The notes below the pieces were generated by a model. The model was not told where the DNA came from. It ran no database searches and saw only the letters and a list, made by a program, of their open reading frames with translations. A stretch of 64,000 bases of DNA from Halicephalobus mephisto (taxonomy: Eukaryota; Nematoda; Chromadorea; Rhabditida; Panagrolaimidae), in assembly GCA_009193035.1 (NCBI GenBank), contig SWDT01000001.1, positions 1,364,001-1,428,000 on the forward strand, read 5' to 3'. This document shows positions 39,168 through 50,999 of this stretch, in pieces; the stretch's first letter is position 1, and each line of letters starts with the position of its first letter. The position numbers and the translations under genes are program-made.

Positions 39168-39378
39168 GATTAAGACGAAGATTATCAAAATATAGAAGTA
39201 AGTTAATAACAGGAATTACCGCTAAAAACTCTGTAGTGCTTGTCACCAATACTTCCATGCGACGCTTCTGCGCAAAGCGTGTGAAGGAATTGGTTGCCTG
39301 GTGCCAATGGCAATTGGAATAAAAGTAAAGTAAGACAAGTTTCGCGCATGGAGCTTGTTAGAATTGCAGGTGAGTATT

Positions 39379-39747
39379 ATAACTCAAACGGCCAGACTCA
39401 GACGGACGAATACAGCTGGCATGGGAATGAAAAAATGGATGGAAGGCAGAAATACTTACGTCGAATATCTCAAAGCCAGTTGCAAGAACAAGAGCTTAGT
39501 AAATACGAACCCTTACAAGACAAACTCCGCCCTCCCTCAAAATGGTCAAGCGGTAACTGCAAGAGTCTTAGGTGGGACAGCTGAAGCCAATGAAGAGTTG
39601 GCAGCATTTTCAGGCTTCCGTTGGAGTAACTATGGTAACCAGTCACACACCATTAGGACAACCATTTACAATTTCGAAATCATTCGGCCACAAATACAGC
39701 TCTATTTTTGGTTGTCATATTACTTTCCAAAAATGCTCCCCAAATAA
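39379..39747 (+). CDS. Doubtful small open reading frame
   Basis: An open frame from about 39355 to 39747. From the internal ATG it begins MGMKKWMEGRNTYVEYLKAS and contains GGTAEANEELAAFSGF. Composition is protein-like but no domain is recognised. The last 60 bp overlap the uncertain 3' end of the DENND4 gene on the other strand, and the frame also covers the candidate X-box. It could be a real small gene, a 5' exon of something else, or chance. Confidence 0.25.
   Translation: MTQTARLRRTNTAGMGMKKWMEGRNTYVEYLKASCKNKSLVNTNPYKTNSALPQNGQAVTARVLGGTAEANEELAAFSGFRWSNYGNQSHTIRTTIYNFEIIRPQIQLYFWLSYYFPKMLPK
39626..39639. promoter_or_regulatory. Imperfect X-box (RFX/DAF-19 type) upstream of dyf-11
   Basis: GTAACTATGGTAAC, read on the other strand as GTTACCATAGTTAC. 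Against the X-box consensus GTTNCCATRGNAAC this has one mismatch in the defined positions. DAF-19 drives ciliary genes through such sites, usually within 250 bp of the ATG. This one is about 460 bp from the dyf-11 ATG, which weakens the call. Confidence 0.3.
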
Positions 39748-42700
39748 AAATAATCAAAAACGAAGTTAGGGGCCCCTGTTTTGAAACGAAGTAAAAGCAA
39801 CTTACCGTGTGATTCGTCAAGTACAGAGGAAAGATAGACTTGGAATATCTTTCCGGATAGTCGAAAACACATCGGATGTGAACATTCTTAGATATCCATG
39901 TATATATATGTGTCGGGACATCTAGCCTTCGAAGGTAATAAACGAGATTCCAAAAGATAACTGGATGAGATACTCTCAAAGATGAATCGGACAATGCCAA
40001 AATATCAGAAGCCAGTAAAGTCTCAATTTCTCTTCGCAGTACAAGAGGACTCACAAATGGAACAGATAATGTTTCAGGAGCCTAAATGAAAGTAAATACA
40101 TAGATTCTAGCCTTGAAGAAACTCACGACTTTAATATTAGTATGTTCAGTAGCTCGATAACTTTTGGATTGGAATGGAGTATACCAACTTTGTTGAACAC
40201 TTTCAACTCTCTGTTCCAACTTGACTTTCAAGGACGGGGCAAAATTGGAATGACAATAAGGACAAGAAGTATTCAAATTCGAATCATCAACAGTCCATCC
40301 TGCTGCTAAATCTTCATCGTAGATAACATGACTACATCGTGGACATGCTGATGAAGAACATAAAGTAGCGTCTAAATGGAAGATCAATACTAATTAAAAA
40401 AGGAACAGTTACCAAGAATATAAGAGTCCTCGTCATCTTCAGAAATTTCCGCTAAGAGGTCCTTCATCCAGAAATCCATAGAAAGTAAATCACCAGAGGA
40501 ACCTGAATCAAGTTGAAAAGCAGGATCAGAAGAATCCAAATGATCTTGATAAGTCACAGTTCCATTCAAAAAGCTATCTTCATTTGCAGAAGAAGTGAAA
40601 GAAGAATCTTTCAGATAACTCTTGTTCAGATTTTTCATCTCATTGACCAGAGAATTCATACCACTTTTCTTTAATAGTACATTGCCTTGCTGGGAAACAG
40701 CATCATAGCCTTTCAATGCATGTTTTCGTACGGAATTTACCAAAGATGAGAAACTTGGAGACATCGTCATAGACGAAACGTTAAGTTCATTATGACCAGT
40801 TGATTTTGAATCTTCGTCAGAATGCTTAACGTCATCTAAAAAGGACTACGTACATAACGTCAACATAATTAAAAATATACCTGTTGTGTGGCTACGCATG
40901 AGATTAGAAACGACAGGTGAACTCGTTAATTTCTTGAACCATGACGAAGGTCCTTTGCTCGAAGATTTGCGTTTACTGGTTAAACGGTCATCTAATGACG
41001 CAAGATCTTTAGCAAAAGGCGATGCTGAATGTTCTCGAAGGAACTGTTCTCTACTAGGACTGATATTCAAACTAGCCGACTTCACTCTCCGTTCCTCTTC
41101 TGAGTGAACGGAAGCTGTTAAGGGATCACAAACAAACTCTTCTTTTTCTTCATCTGACTTGTTGTCGTTCTTATCAGGCAATGGATGAATAGTCATTATG
41201 TACGGTTGCTCCCGAAGAGCGCGTTCTCTCTCATCCTCTTCCTTTATATCTTTTGATGAAGCTGAATTTCCATCTGGATCCGGTGTAGATGACACTGATG
41301 GATTCCCTCCACCATCTTCAACCGAAAGATTAGAATTATTTTCTATTGATGCAGTGGTGTCATCCATCGTGGAATTAAAATCGTTCGGCAATTCCCGAAC
41401 ATTTGCCGATATTTCCATATTTGGATCCCTTCGTATAGCAGAAAACCGACTACATACATCTAAACGGATTTTGATTCTTTTCCAAGCAGCAATAGCATTA
41501 AGTCGGGCTTCAGCCGGCCATTTCCCATCCATCACGGCCCAATGATAAACAGCATATGTGATCGCATTGGGTGCAATGGAAAGTCGTCTCATCTCATGAA
41601 GAACATCTACAGCAAGGTTAGGATAACCATATTCACCGCAAAGTTTCATTAGAAGACGATAGCTAACTTGGTCGAGGAAAGGAATAGTTGCCCGATTCAT
41701 TCGACGAAGAACCTGTAAAATGAAAGTGTTTATTTTTCAAAATTTTAGCACCTTACAGTCATGGCTAGCCTTAGTACTTTCAACTTATTCTTCGCTACAG
41801 AAAGAAGAGAAGGCAATTGCATAAACCAAAGTGAATAAGAATAAAATAACAAAATTCTCGGCCACAGAGTTGGATGTAGTTGGATCCATCTTGCAGCCAC
41901 CTCCAAAGATGATCGAATTTCTTGTTTTGTTCGAATAACAGCCATTTTTAACTTTGGTTGTTGAACATCTGTTGATGAGCTGTTTCCTCCGGCCTTTGCA
42001 GCGATCGACTTCATGATATCTTCAAGTTCAAATAGTTCATGACAAAAATGATTAGGGAATCCAGTACATTTGTAGACGAGTTCAAGAGAATTAGGATTCA
42101 GTAACTCTGGTGGAGGAATGACAATAGTGTGATTCACGGAATACAGATCGCGATCCAACAGTTCCACATAGGTATTCGACTTAGCAGTGCATTTCTGGAT
42201 GCATTCATCGAAAAACGCATTGTAGATGACTTTGTCGGATATGAAAGACCGCTCTTCTATGAACCGAATGAAAGATTGAGTTTCGGAGAGCTTTGTGTAG
42301 AAATCAAGTGTAGATTTGTCCCTTGATTTTAAAAACCCCTCTAGATCAAACCTTTCTGTCATATCCGTAGCATGAGCTGTTCGTGGACATTCAGTAATCG
42401 GTTTCAAATAATTCGTATATCCATCCAATATCGAACACATGAACCTGAGAAAAGCTTCTCTGATAAGTAATTCATATGTCGCTTTTTTAACCTGAATTTG
42501 GTGGTCAATATCCACAGAACTATTTCCATCTGGTTTCATCTTCCGCAGCTTTTCTCGCTCTCGATCATCTGATCGAATTTTCTCTAAAATCCCTTCAAGT
42601 GATTGCTTCAGTCGTTTGTATGGTTTCTTTGGGAGTGTAGCATCTTTGATTATCTTCTTATTGACGGAATGCCGAACAGTAGCAGTATCAAGGTCAAAAC

Positions 42701-44323
42701 AAGTGACATCTCCAGGAGGATCTTCATAGAGATCGAAATATCTCGAATCAACACCAGCAATAAATGGGAGTGGTGCATGGAGTACACCAGCCAGAGCTAA
42801 CGGACATTGTGGGATGTAAGGGCATTGCCAGTGAAATGGAAACATCAACGCACATATCGTTTCCGACACAACAGTCAACAACCACGGTCGAAGAGAGTGA
42901 ATCAGAATCTAAAAACCGTTATTCATCTGAAGCCTGAAAACAAAACTCGAACCTTTTGCTCCAGTAATGCCAAGGACATGGCATAAATAAAGTTATCAAC
43001 ATTCATATTCCTTAATACCTCATGGAACTGGGCACCAGATAGCGGCACCTGACTATCGTCATGGTTTTCAAAGGCAATCATGTCCTCACCTAGCTGAACA
43101 AGTACTCTAGGTCTAGAAGTCGTAGGAAATGGCACTTCGTACATCAAATGGGAAATATATCGCTCAATTGGAACCCGTTGTGCATCAGGATAAACAGACA
43201 TGTAGTAGACGTGATATAAGAATCGTCGGAAACACTCGAAGAAAGGATACTTTGAGACTACACATATCGACTTGTTCATGAAAAACAGCTGATTTGGAGA
43301 GACTTCCTTAGGCGAATCCGGTCGTTCTTCTTGATTCTTAGAATCTACATCGAAGGACAAAACATCTTTTTGGTGTTGCGTAAGCTCTCGAGTGTATTTC
43401 TCATAAAAAGTGAGAGATGCACCGTAATATTTGGTTCCATCGGCATCAGTAAGGACACAAGTACTGAACAATTCCTCAGGAGGTCCACATTCCACACTCC
43501 AGCTCTCGATTACAGCACCCATAGGCAGACAGAACATCGGGGCATTTTGGGCAAAGGAGTTCACTTCGTCGTCTGTTTTGGGGAACCGATCGAGAACGGC
43601 CGGTTTATAGGCTATTCTTCTACAGCAAGATTGTGCTTTCTTATAACAAACATATACATCTGATCCTACCACTGCCTGCAAAGCAATACTTTAGTAACGA
43701 TTAAGGGTCAAGAAAAACCTTGTTGAGATTCTTGTCGATTTTGTAGAAGGTATGAGGTGGAACCTCTCCTTTACTAGTAATAATGACTGAGATATGCGTA
43801 ATGACTAGTTGGTGAGGGGGTCCGTTGGTTTTACATCGTCGATAGGTGAAATACAGAGCGCTAGATGTATTGCTGACATTGGCTGGTCTTCCATCAGGAG
43901 TATACTGGACAACGGTCGAGTCCTCCATGGGGCGTTCCTTTTTACCTTCATCCATGATTCCAATATCCACAAGTGGTGGTTTCAAATATCCTCTCCGATA
44001 ACACAGAAAGGCCGAATGAGTTCTGATAGACCCATGATTTAAGTCGGCCGGATAACCAGAAGGAGTTGTTTCAATGCAGGTAAATCCAACTGGCACCTGG
44101 AAATTAATTTTCATATATGAATATCATGCAAAATTCCGTTTTCACCACTTACCTGTTCTCCTTGGCCTGGGAAAATGATTGTAATGTCTGTAATTGGAGC
44201 CAAGGCTTCATGGGGCTTATTTCCACACTCATGTTCAAGCGGGGTCAGTTCTTCTGGATTCTCATTAAGACCAGCAACAATAAAGTGGTCGAAAAGATGT
44301 CTATTAGTGTCACCATCAGCCAT
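39680..44323 (-). CDS. DENND4: DENND4-family Rab guanine-nucleotide exchange factor
   Basis: Eight minus-strand exons agree in phase: 44153-44323, 43719-44096, 42953-43675, 41757-42908, 40881-41712, 40413-40835, 40127-40371 and 39806-40081. They encode about 1,400 residues. DENND4 proteins activate Rab10 and related Rabs. Order: start [24 protein letters not shown] domain with [24 protein letters not shown] core with [12 protein letters not shown] and [15 protein letters not shown]; the pentatricopeptide-like unit [19 protein letters not shown]; a Ser-rich stretch; a Cys ribbon with CPRC and CPYC pairs; and the closing LVLRRE and [18 protein letters not shown]. These follow the known family order. 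The last exon is unclear: reading through the donor at 39805 runs to a stop at 39680, while splicing gives no convincing acceptor. The ATG lies just after an acceptor-like TTTGTAG at 44336, compatible with trans-splicing. Confidence 0.85.
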
Positions 44324-44699
44324 ACCCTCGTATCTACAAATGAAAAGTGAAATAATTATAAACGAAAACAATAAATAAACGCGTTATTTGATGCGTCATA
44401 ATCCCATCAAGTGCTCTGTTCAAGCTTGGATGAACTCAAAAATCGTCCCGACGATTTCATCATAACAGAATGATGTACAATATATCAGTAATGAAAAGTA
44501 ATAGATTTGAGGTGTGGGAAATTATTTATAAAATAAGTAATGGTAATTATTGAAGACCAGCAAGAAGAACAAAGCCCCATGCATGCACCACTCCAAACGA
44601 ATCGCACTCTGCAAGCGAGGAAAGAACGGTTCAACAGCTGCCGGAAGAAATTATTCCTCAGCTTCGTTTTCTTTCAAATCCAAATTCGTTCATTGTTCG
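44324..44699. promoter_or_regulatory. Divergent intergenic region, DENND4 / mitochondrial protein
   Basis: About 376 bp between two divergently transcribed ATGs, probably holding both promoters. The sequence is AT-rich up to about 44540 and of mixed composition after it. No specific site is recognised. Confidence 0.4.
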
Positions 44700-45147
44700 A
44701 TGCTTTTCCGAGTACTTCAGCGAGCCAGACATGGTTTGCGCTATGTCAGTGTCGAGACAAAGATTAAGGGAACCGGAAAGGATGGAGAAGTAACGTGAGT
44801 TTTGAAGCTTAACTTCATATATGAATATTTACTGTTCTACGTTTAGGCAGATGGATATACTGAAATGGCGAGAACAACAGAAGAACGCTGCTCGAGAAGT
44901 GAATATCGGTGGTGAGAAGGTGAGATGGAACTACAGATCTGAGATGGTCAAACGTCACGGACTGGACAACAACCACAAATACACCTGGATCGCTATCGGC
45001 ATCTCTATCATCCTTGGATTCACTTCTTTCGTTGCAGTCAAGACGAATGTTATCGAGAACAGGAGACAGGCTATGGCTGAAAGAGAAGAGATCAGAAAGT
45101 CCCTTCAACTTGTGGGAGAAGATAGAAAGAAGATTGCTATTGTGTGA
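44700..45147 (+). CDS. Small single-pass mitochondrial membrane protein, unidentified
   Basis: Two exons (44700-44794, 44847-45147) join in frame to give 131 residues. The N terminus MLFRVLQRARHGLRYVSVET is Arg-rich, amphipathic and lacks acidic residues, as in a matrix-targeting presequence. A charged stretch with MDILKWREQQKNAAREV follows, then one membrane helix (YTWIAIGISIILGFTSFVAV). The protein ends in a basic and acidic helical tail with ENRRQAMAEREEIRKSL. Size and layout resemble small inner-membrane assembly factors of the respiratory chain, but I cannot name the family. Confidence 0.75.
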
Positions 45148-45199
45148 TCTAGGACACATACAGTTTATTTTCTATTTAGCCTTTCATAAATTAGATAAA

Positions 45200-46775
45200 T
45201 TAAGCCGTAGTCTCATCCATATTCTGCTTGAGCAAGTTGGTTTGTTTATCATTGGTTGATTTGGTTGGAAGTTGCTCACCCTCCTCCAGCTTCCTCGATG
45301 GACCCAGGTTGATACGAATCTGCATGCTTACAGGGGTTGTTGGGGGCTTGGAGAATTTGGCAGAAGATCTAGAGCTATCCAAGCTCGGTGAGTTGGAACT
45401 TGGATCACTTTGCTCCTGGGACACAACGGATTCGAAATCAAGCTGCAACAGTAAAAAGTTCTCGGGCAATGAAGCTTTCGTAGTTACTTCTAAGTGGATT
45501 GCGAGACGATGACGTTTCCGGAAGACAATACAGCTAAAAAGCCACGAGTCAGATCGAGAGATATATGAATACAAAACAAACCCAGATGTAGGATGACCGA
45601 GACGAACGGATTCTATGTTCTTGACATGTTCATCAACATCAGCAACTGTATTCGAGACCGGAATCGTTGCTTCAATGGGTTGTGATTGACAATCAACGTA
45701 CTCAGTAGCATCCACATTGATCGGCTTCAACGTAAACTTCACTGGAAATCTGCTGTTGTTGGAGAGAAAGAAGAATGCAGGTTGAGCAACTCCCTCGATC
45801 AAAGAAAGTGGATGAACTATTCGCAATTCCGGGATGAAGATGGAACCGAAGAATTTGGCGCGGAAATTGACAGACCCAGGGTTGTAGTCACCACGAACAA
45901 GGTTACAGTTACAGAGGTCGCATCGACGAGCAAAACGAGTTCTCAGGACCATATTCGTAGGGAAAGGAACATAGGGAGTGATGTAAAGCAAGCCCAGTTT
46001 CTGTTTGTAATTTACAAATTCCCTTTCATTGTCGTTGTATTCCTCGTAATTGATTTCTGAAACGTTGGTTAACAATTAATTGTTGAGATTACCCATACCT
46101 TCTTCATCTTCATCACGGAACACCTCATGAGAGATTGGGGGAGGAGGTTCTAACGCAGCCTTCCTTTCCTTCATCAGAGTTCCTAAGCCACTCACTGCAG
46201 CTAGGAGATTAGACTTTCTAAAAGCAAATTTAATTCCTAAGACAGAATACAACACACCGTTTGCGTGGAGGATACTTTAAACTCTCTTGTTCTTCCTTCT
46301 CAAAACTGGCAATCTCCTCGAAATGCTTGTAGATATCCTCGAAGTAATCACAGGCATTAATCGACGGCAACTTGAACTCGGTTGTGTTCTCGAACTCAGG
46401 CATACCAGCCGAAGAAGTGGAATATCGACAATTAGGGCAAAACAGCTTGAACCGGTCGCCTTCAGGAGTATTGACAGCAACCACAGTCAAAACAGATTCT
46501 GAAGTTCAGTTGATATATGAAATTCAATCAACTAAAGACCTACCGCATACTGGACATCTGAAACAACTAGCACAGCGATTCTTATATTCCTTCGCATCGG
46601 AAACGGTAATATTCTCAAAGCACATAGGACAATAGGTGATATCAACTTGATTGGCACAACAGTAAGAACACTTGGGAATGAAGCAATTTCTGCACATGTA
46701 AAGCTGATCTAGTGGACGGAATTTACCACAAGAACATTTGTATTTCACGAGATCCGTCTTCAAAATCCGCGACAT
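45200..46775 (-). CDS. dnc-4: Dynactin subunit 4 (p62, DNC-4)
   Basis: Five minus-strand exons (46544-46775, 46258-46498, 46099-46217, 45582-46056, 45200-45533) keep frame and give 466 residues from MSRILKTDLVKYKCSCG. The N terminus is a chain of Cys pairs (CSCG, CRNC, CSYCC, CPMC, CASC, CPVC, CPNC) matching the zinc-binding domain of dynactin p62. The next part has ISHEVFRDEDEEG and later RRCDLCNCNL. The C-terminal half is beta-rich with FFLSNNSRFPVKFTLKP. Dynactin is the cofactor that activates dynein, and p62 sits at the pointed end of its Arp1 filament. The intron at 45534-45581 is 48 bp, a multiple of three, so retention would not break the frame. It starts 133 bp from the divergent mys-1 ATG, so the two may share a promoter. 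Confidence 0.9.
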
Positions 46776-46908
46776 GGCGAAAAAGTGAAACAAATAAAGC
46801 ACCTCAACGACGACCGAAAGAATAAGCAAGATAGGAGGTTGGCGGAGTGTCTCCATTGCCAGATCTTGCTCAGCTTCCCGTTGCAAAATATTTGCCAAAA
46901 CCAGCAAA

Positions 46909-48496
46909 ATGGATCATGCCGATTTGATGGATGTTGATTTGGAGAATTCCAATCAATCTGCCCTTTCCAACGATGCTCTTGTTACAGAAGACTCCGTTGC
47001 GGGTAAATCTACCCCAACGCTAAAAGTCGGGTATCGGCTCTTTGCCAAAATGCAAGGCAAAGACGAAATGGGTTGGTTTCTTAATTTTTATATTTCATGT
47101 GATTATGCTCGTTTCCAGTCATGGGAGAAATCAAAGCAATTGAACAGATCTCGGACAATCCTCCAACATTTCGATATTATATTCACTTTGTGGACTACAA
47201 CAGAAGAATGGAAACTTGGCTCAGGGAAGATTCTATGGATCTGACCAGAGTGTATTACCCGAAGAGATTAACTAAGAAAGATAAGGACAATATAGCTCAA
47301 CTTTCCCCTGATGACGAAGGGAATAGAAGGAAAAGAGGAGCTACTAGGGGAGTTGGAACTTCCAATATTGAGTACGTTCCTTTCAATGAAGTTGAACCTC
47401 AAGAAGAAATTGAAACTCCGGCTGCTAGACGAGGTAATCTCTATCTACATTTCCCCTCTTATGGTGTAATTTTTAGCTCGGAAGAAAGATGAAGAGGATG
47501 AAACTAAGAGGAGGAACATCGAGCTGATTGTTCTAAATGGATTCACTATCGTTCCATGGTACTTTGCTCCATATCCAGTATGTTTGACGAAATTGCCTGC
47601 TGTTTTTCTCTGTAATTGGTGTTTATCTTATTGGCCGAGCTTCGATTCTCTGAAGTCTCACATGTCCTGTTGTCCACTTAGTGGACCACCTGGTAAAAAG
47701 ATCTACGAACATGATGGATTAGCTTTCTTTGAAGTGGATGGAGCCGAGGACAATGTATATGCCGTCAACCTTTGCTTACTCGCAAAACTCTTCCTCGATC
47801 ACAAGACAGTCTACTATGATACGAAGCCGTTTTACTTTTATGTCCTTTGCGAGAGAACCGAGGATGAATATAATATTGTCGGATACTTCTCAAAGGTTCG
47901 TTTTGCTTCCAAATCCTCGTTATTACTTTCTTTTTAAGGAAAAATGCTCAGCCGATGAGTATAATCTCGCTTGTATTCTCGTTCTTCCCCAATTCCAACA
48001 AAAGGGCTATGGAAAGTATTTGATAGAATTCAGTTATTTATTATCCAAAGTTGAACAGAAGACGGGTTCCCCGGAAAAGCCCCTCTCTGATCTGGGTCTA
48101 CTCTCCTACCGGTCTTATTGGCTCTATGCCATCACGGAGTTTGTTCTTGGTCACTATGATAACCGCGGCTATGATGATCTGAAGAAGTACCTGAATAAGG
48201 ACATCAACCTCCGATGTAACCTTCTTCAATTAGTAGAGAAGACCAGAATCAAACGCGATGATCTCGTGTCTACAATGGAATCTTTTGGCATTGCTCAGCA
48301 TACGAATGCCGGTAATGTCAAAATCGCCCTTTCTTTAAGCATGATCAAAAAATACTTTGAAGACAAAGTCGGCAGACGTCATGTGGACCAAAAATACCTC
48401 AAGTGGCAACCGCCTCAAGTGAAGGACGACGTCCCAAGTGGAAGTCGGGCTGCAGATGATAAAAGGCGAGTCGGAGCTTTAGAAGAAGAGGATTAG
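46909..48496 (+). CDS. mys-1: MYST histone acetyltransferase MYS-1 (Tip60/KAT5)
   Basis: Four exons (46909-47071, 47119-47433, 47477-47895, 47939-48496) give 484 residues. An N-terminal tudor-knot/chromo-barrel domain comprises VGYRLFAKM to WLREDSMDLTRVYYPKR. The MYST domain has the C2HC finger CNWCLSYW...HMSCC and the autoacetylated lysine in KTVYYDTKPFYFYVL. The active-site cysteine is in LACILVLPQFQQKGYG, whose QQKGYG binds acetyl-CoA, and PEKPLSDLGLLSYRSYW supplies the catalytic Glu. All key residues are present. Tip60 acetylates histone H4 and H2A within the NuA4 complex. An acidic tail ends EEED. The chromo-barrel, together with the absence of a PHD finger, favours KAT5 over other MYST members. 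Confidence 0.93.
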
Positions 48497-48652
48497 TATA
48501 ATCACTCTAAGTATTTTTCCTAGTGTACATGATGAAATGAACATTTCAACAAAAACTGAATTTATCGTCTTTTGAATCATATTACATTGCATTTCTAACA
48601 ACTTGATTACGTGTTTTTGTTTCTTGCAGCAATTGAACGCTAGACACAACTC

Positions 48653-49234
48653 TTAAACGGAGATTCCATCGTCGGATACGTAGGCCGGGGCAAATTCAGG
48701 TTGTCGCTCAAGGATTCTGAGACGAAGCGGAAGGGATTTTCGGAACCGAATGAACGGCTGCACGCTGTCCTCTGAAATTGTCAGTTTTGAAACAATGAGA
48801 AATCATCGGAAAGCAAAAGTGATAAGCAAACAGCCGGAGGCACTTTTCTAGACGCAATTTTCTCGTTTCACTTTCCCTACTTCCTTTGTTCTTCATAGGA
48901 AACAAAAAATAGATCATTTTTACGAAATCGAAAAAGCAAGTAACGTTTTGCTACCTACATCTAGCAAATCTGGTTTCCATTTTGAACGTCGAGGGCAATG
49001 CGGTTTGAATATGATATTCGGTGTTCGACTTGACACCGGTTTCTCAAATTGGTTTCAAGGACGATGGGAAGCAAACTTACGGGTTTTTGGGGAATTTTTT
49101 CGGAATCGGAGATAGAGGTCTGGGTGGTTGACAGGGTAGTTGTTGTAGGGTGCTGCTTCCACCAGAAGACACCAGGAGCACAGGTAAACGATGCAGAGGA
49201 GACGGCACATGTCGGACACGTTGAAGGTTTTCAT
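48653..49234 (-). CDS. Secreted peptide precursor with two RFRK motifs
   Basis: Two minus-strand exons (49081-49234, 48653-48771) join in frame to give 90 residues. The ATG at 49234 begins MKTFNVSDMCRLLCIVYL, a hydrophobic signal peptide likely cut after VEA near residue 27. The secreted part starts APYNNYPVNHPDLYLRFRK and later contains VQPFIRFRKS, LPLRLRILERQ and a closing YVSDDGISV. YLRF and FIRF resemble FMRFamide-type peptide cores, but the Gly needed for C-terminal amidation is absent: Arg-Lys follows RF directly. No Cys remains after signal removal. It may be a neuropeptide-like precursor releasing non-amidated peptides, or another secreted peptide. I do not recognise the gene. It is convergent with mys-1. 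Confidence 0.6.
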
Positions 49235-50999
49235 TTTGAACTCGAACTCGAGAGGAAGAATGGCGAGGATCCTCAATTCCTGAGGGTTTACATAGGTTTT
49301 CTTGAAGTCAGAATCGTCGAGTGCTTCCTATGCGATTCAGTCGCGAGAAACCTAACTTATTCATGACGAGGTACCCACATACTCAGATGCTTCTTTCCCT
49401 AATCCTGTCTCAAGGGTCCTTCCATTCTTGAGTTTGTAAGAAAAACAAAAAATTGTAATCGAAAATCCAAGTTACAAAAATTCCTCTACAAATAGAAACC
49501 ACCTCCAGAATAGAAATCACATGAATTCATATTTACTTGTTGATCACTTGGTATTTGAAATATTTGGTCGGGAATCAATCAACAATTTTGGACTTGATCA
49601 TCCGTCAGCATTACCCAATTGATAATCACATTCTCTGTTCTTTGGTTTGTTCACGTTGACACATTTACTGGAAATAGAAAATCACTAATTGCACTTTTTA
49701 AAATTAGAATTCAACGAAATCGTCCATATCCAACGAGATGTTTTGAAGCTTTTGAAAGCCCTTTAGGAATTTTCGAAGCGTTTCAGTCTTGAGGAGCTTT
49801 TTGAAACATTTTATAGTTTAATACTAATTTTTAGAAACCCCAAATTCTACAGCAGTTTTCAAATTTTAAGGGGATTTCTAAATTCTTTCGAAACTCGATA
49901 TAATATTCCGCAACCGTTAAGAATCTTATAAAAGTTTCTGAAATCTTCCAGACTTTCATAATAATTTTTGATTTTTTGTAATCTAATGAAAATTTCGGAA
50001 TTCTAAAATCCTACAAAAAGGTTTAAAATATCATGGAATTTTTAGAAATATTCTGGATTCAGTGGAGTACTTTAAAACTTTTCGAAATTTTATGGAGCTT
50101 TCGAAACCTTTGAAAATCCCATAGAAATTTCTAAGATCTTCCAGAATCTCATAAAAGCTTTTAAAATTTTCCATTGCTCAATTAAAATTTTGAAATCAAT
50201 ATTTAAACAAAAAATTTAAAACTTTAAAATTTCAGAAATTTGTATCAAGATAGTTTTGAAGCAATTTTGATTTTGGGTTTCCATAATAGTATGATTCTAT
50301 TTCAATTGGCCAGAAAGTAAAGACAAATCCTGAAACCAGAATGGATTTAATCAATTTTTGCAAATTGGTTTTCATGTAATCTGTTTTTCCTGCTTCGTTC
50401 GTCTCTTCCGATCTGATGTCGTATAATATCAAAGCTTTTCTGTTTTAATCAAAAACAATGCGCAATAATTGACGATGGGAACAATGGTAGAACAATAATC
50501 AATTATTTGGTTATTTCTCTTTCTTTGTTGATGGAGACTGTCAAACAGAACAAAATCAAACAGCAAGAGTAAGCTAGGTTTAGCCTGCAATAACCAAGAC
50601 GATGATTCCCCGTAATGAGATCCGCCCATTTTTGGGCCCAGCGAACGTATGATTCCTAAACCCGTTTGTGCAACTGATACAGGAAGAAGACAATACTCGT
50701 CTTCTGGTAGGAAGCCGTCAATAACGCCGATAATCGCCTGAAGAGGACAAAACCGCAACCTTGTTGGTACTTGCCTTCAGACGTGCAACGGGTCGTGTGT
50801 AGCGATCCCCGCCTTGTTATTCTTTGATTCCTACGGCAACACCGCCTGAGGATAGGCCAAGCCAAAGGTGTCAAGTGGAACCGTCGAGTTTTGTTAACTC
50901 TCGCTGTTGTCTGCTTCGGGCAACAACCCAATCGTTCCCGAAAACTTCCCCACATAAAGATTGCACAAATTGTTTTAATTTCCAAAGTGCAGATCTCCA
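49235..50999. other. Long intergenic region between peptide gene and vWFA gene
   Basis: About 1.77 kb. 49235-49680 is AT-rich and includes the likely promoter of the peptide gene. 49700-50230 is a degenerate AT-rich repeat. 50560-50990 has higher GC and several overlapping open frames but no exon chain I can support. The last part must hold the promoter of the vWFA gene. Confidence 0.45.
49700..50230. repeat. Degenerate short-period AT-rich repeat
   Basis: Roughly 30-bp units recur with words such as GAAATTTCTAAGATCTTCCAG, TTTCGAAATTTTATGGAG and CATAGAAATTTCT. The period is loose and copies are diverged. The same style of sequence occurs in the tra-1 intron 8 and the receptor-gene intron near 55010-55240. 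Confidence 0.45.

Noticed and set aside
44111..44130. Short palindrome TTCATATATGAATAT repeated near 44815
   Set aside because: Falls in two separate short introns and is simple AT-rich sequence; no evidence of function.
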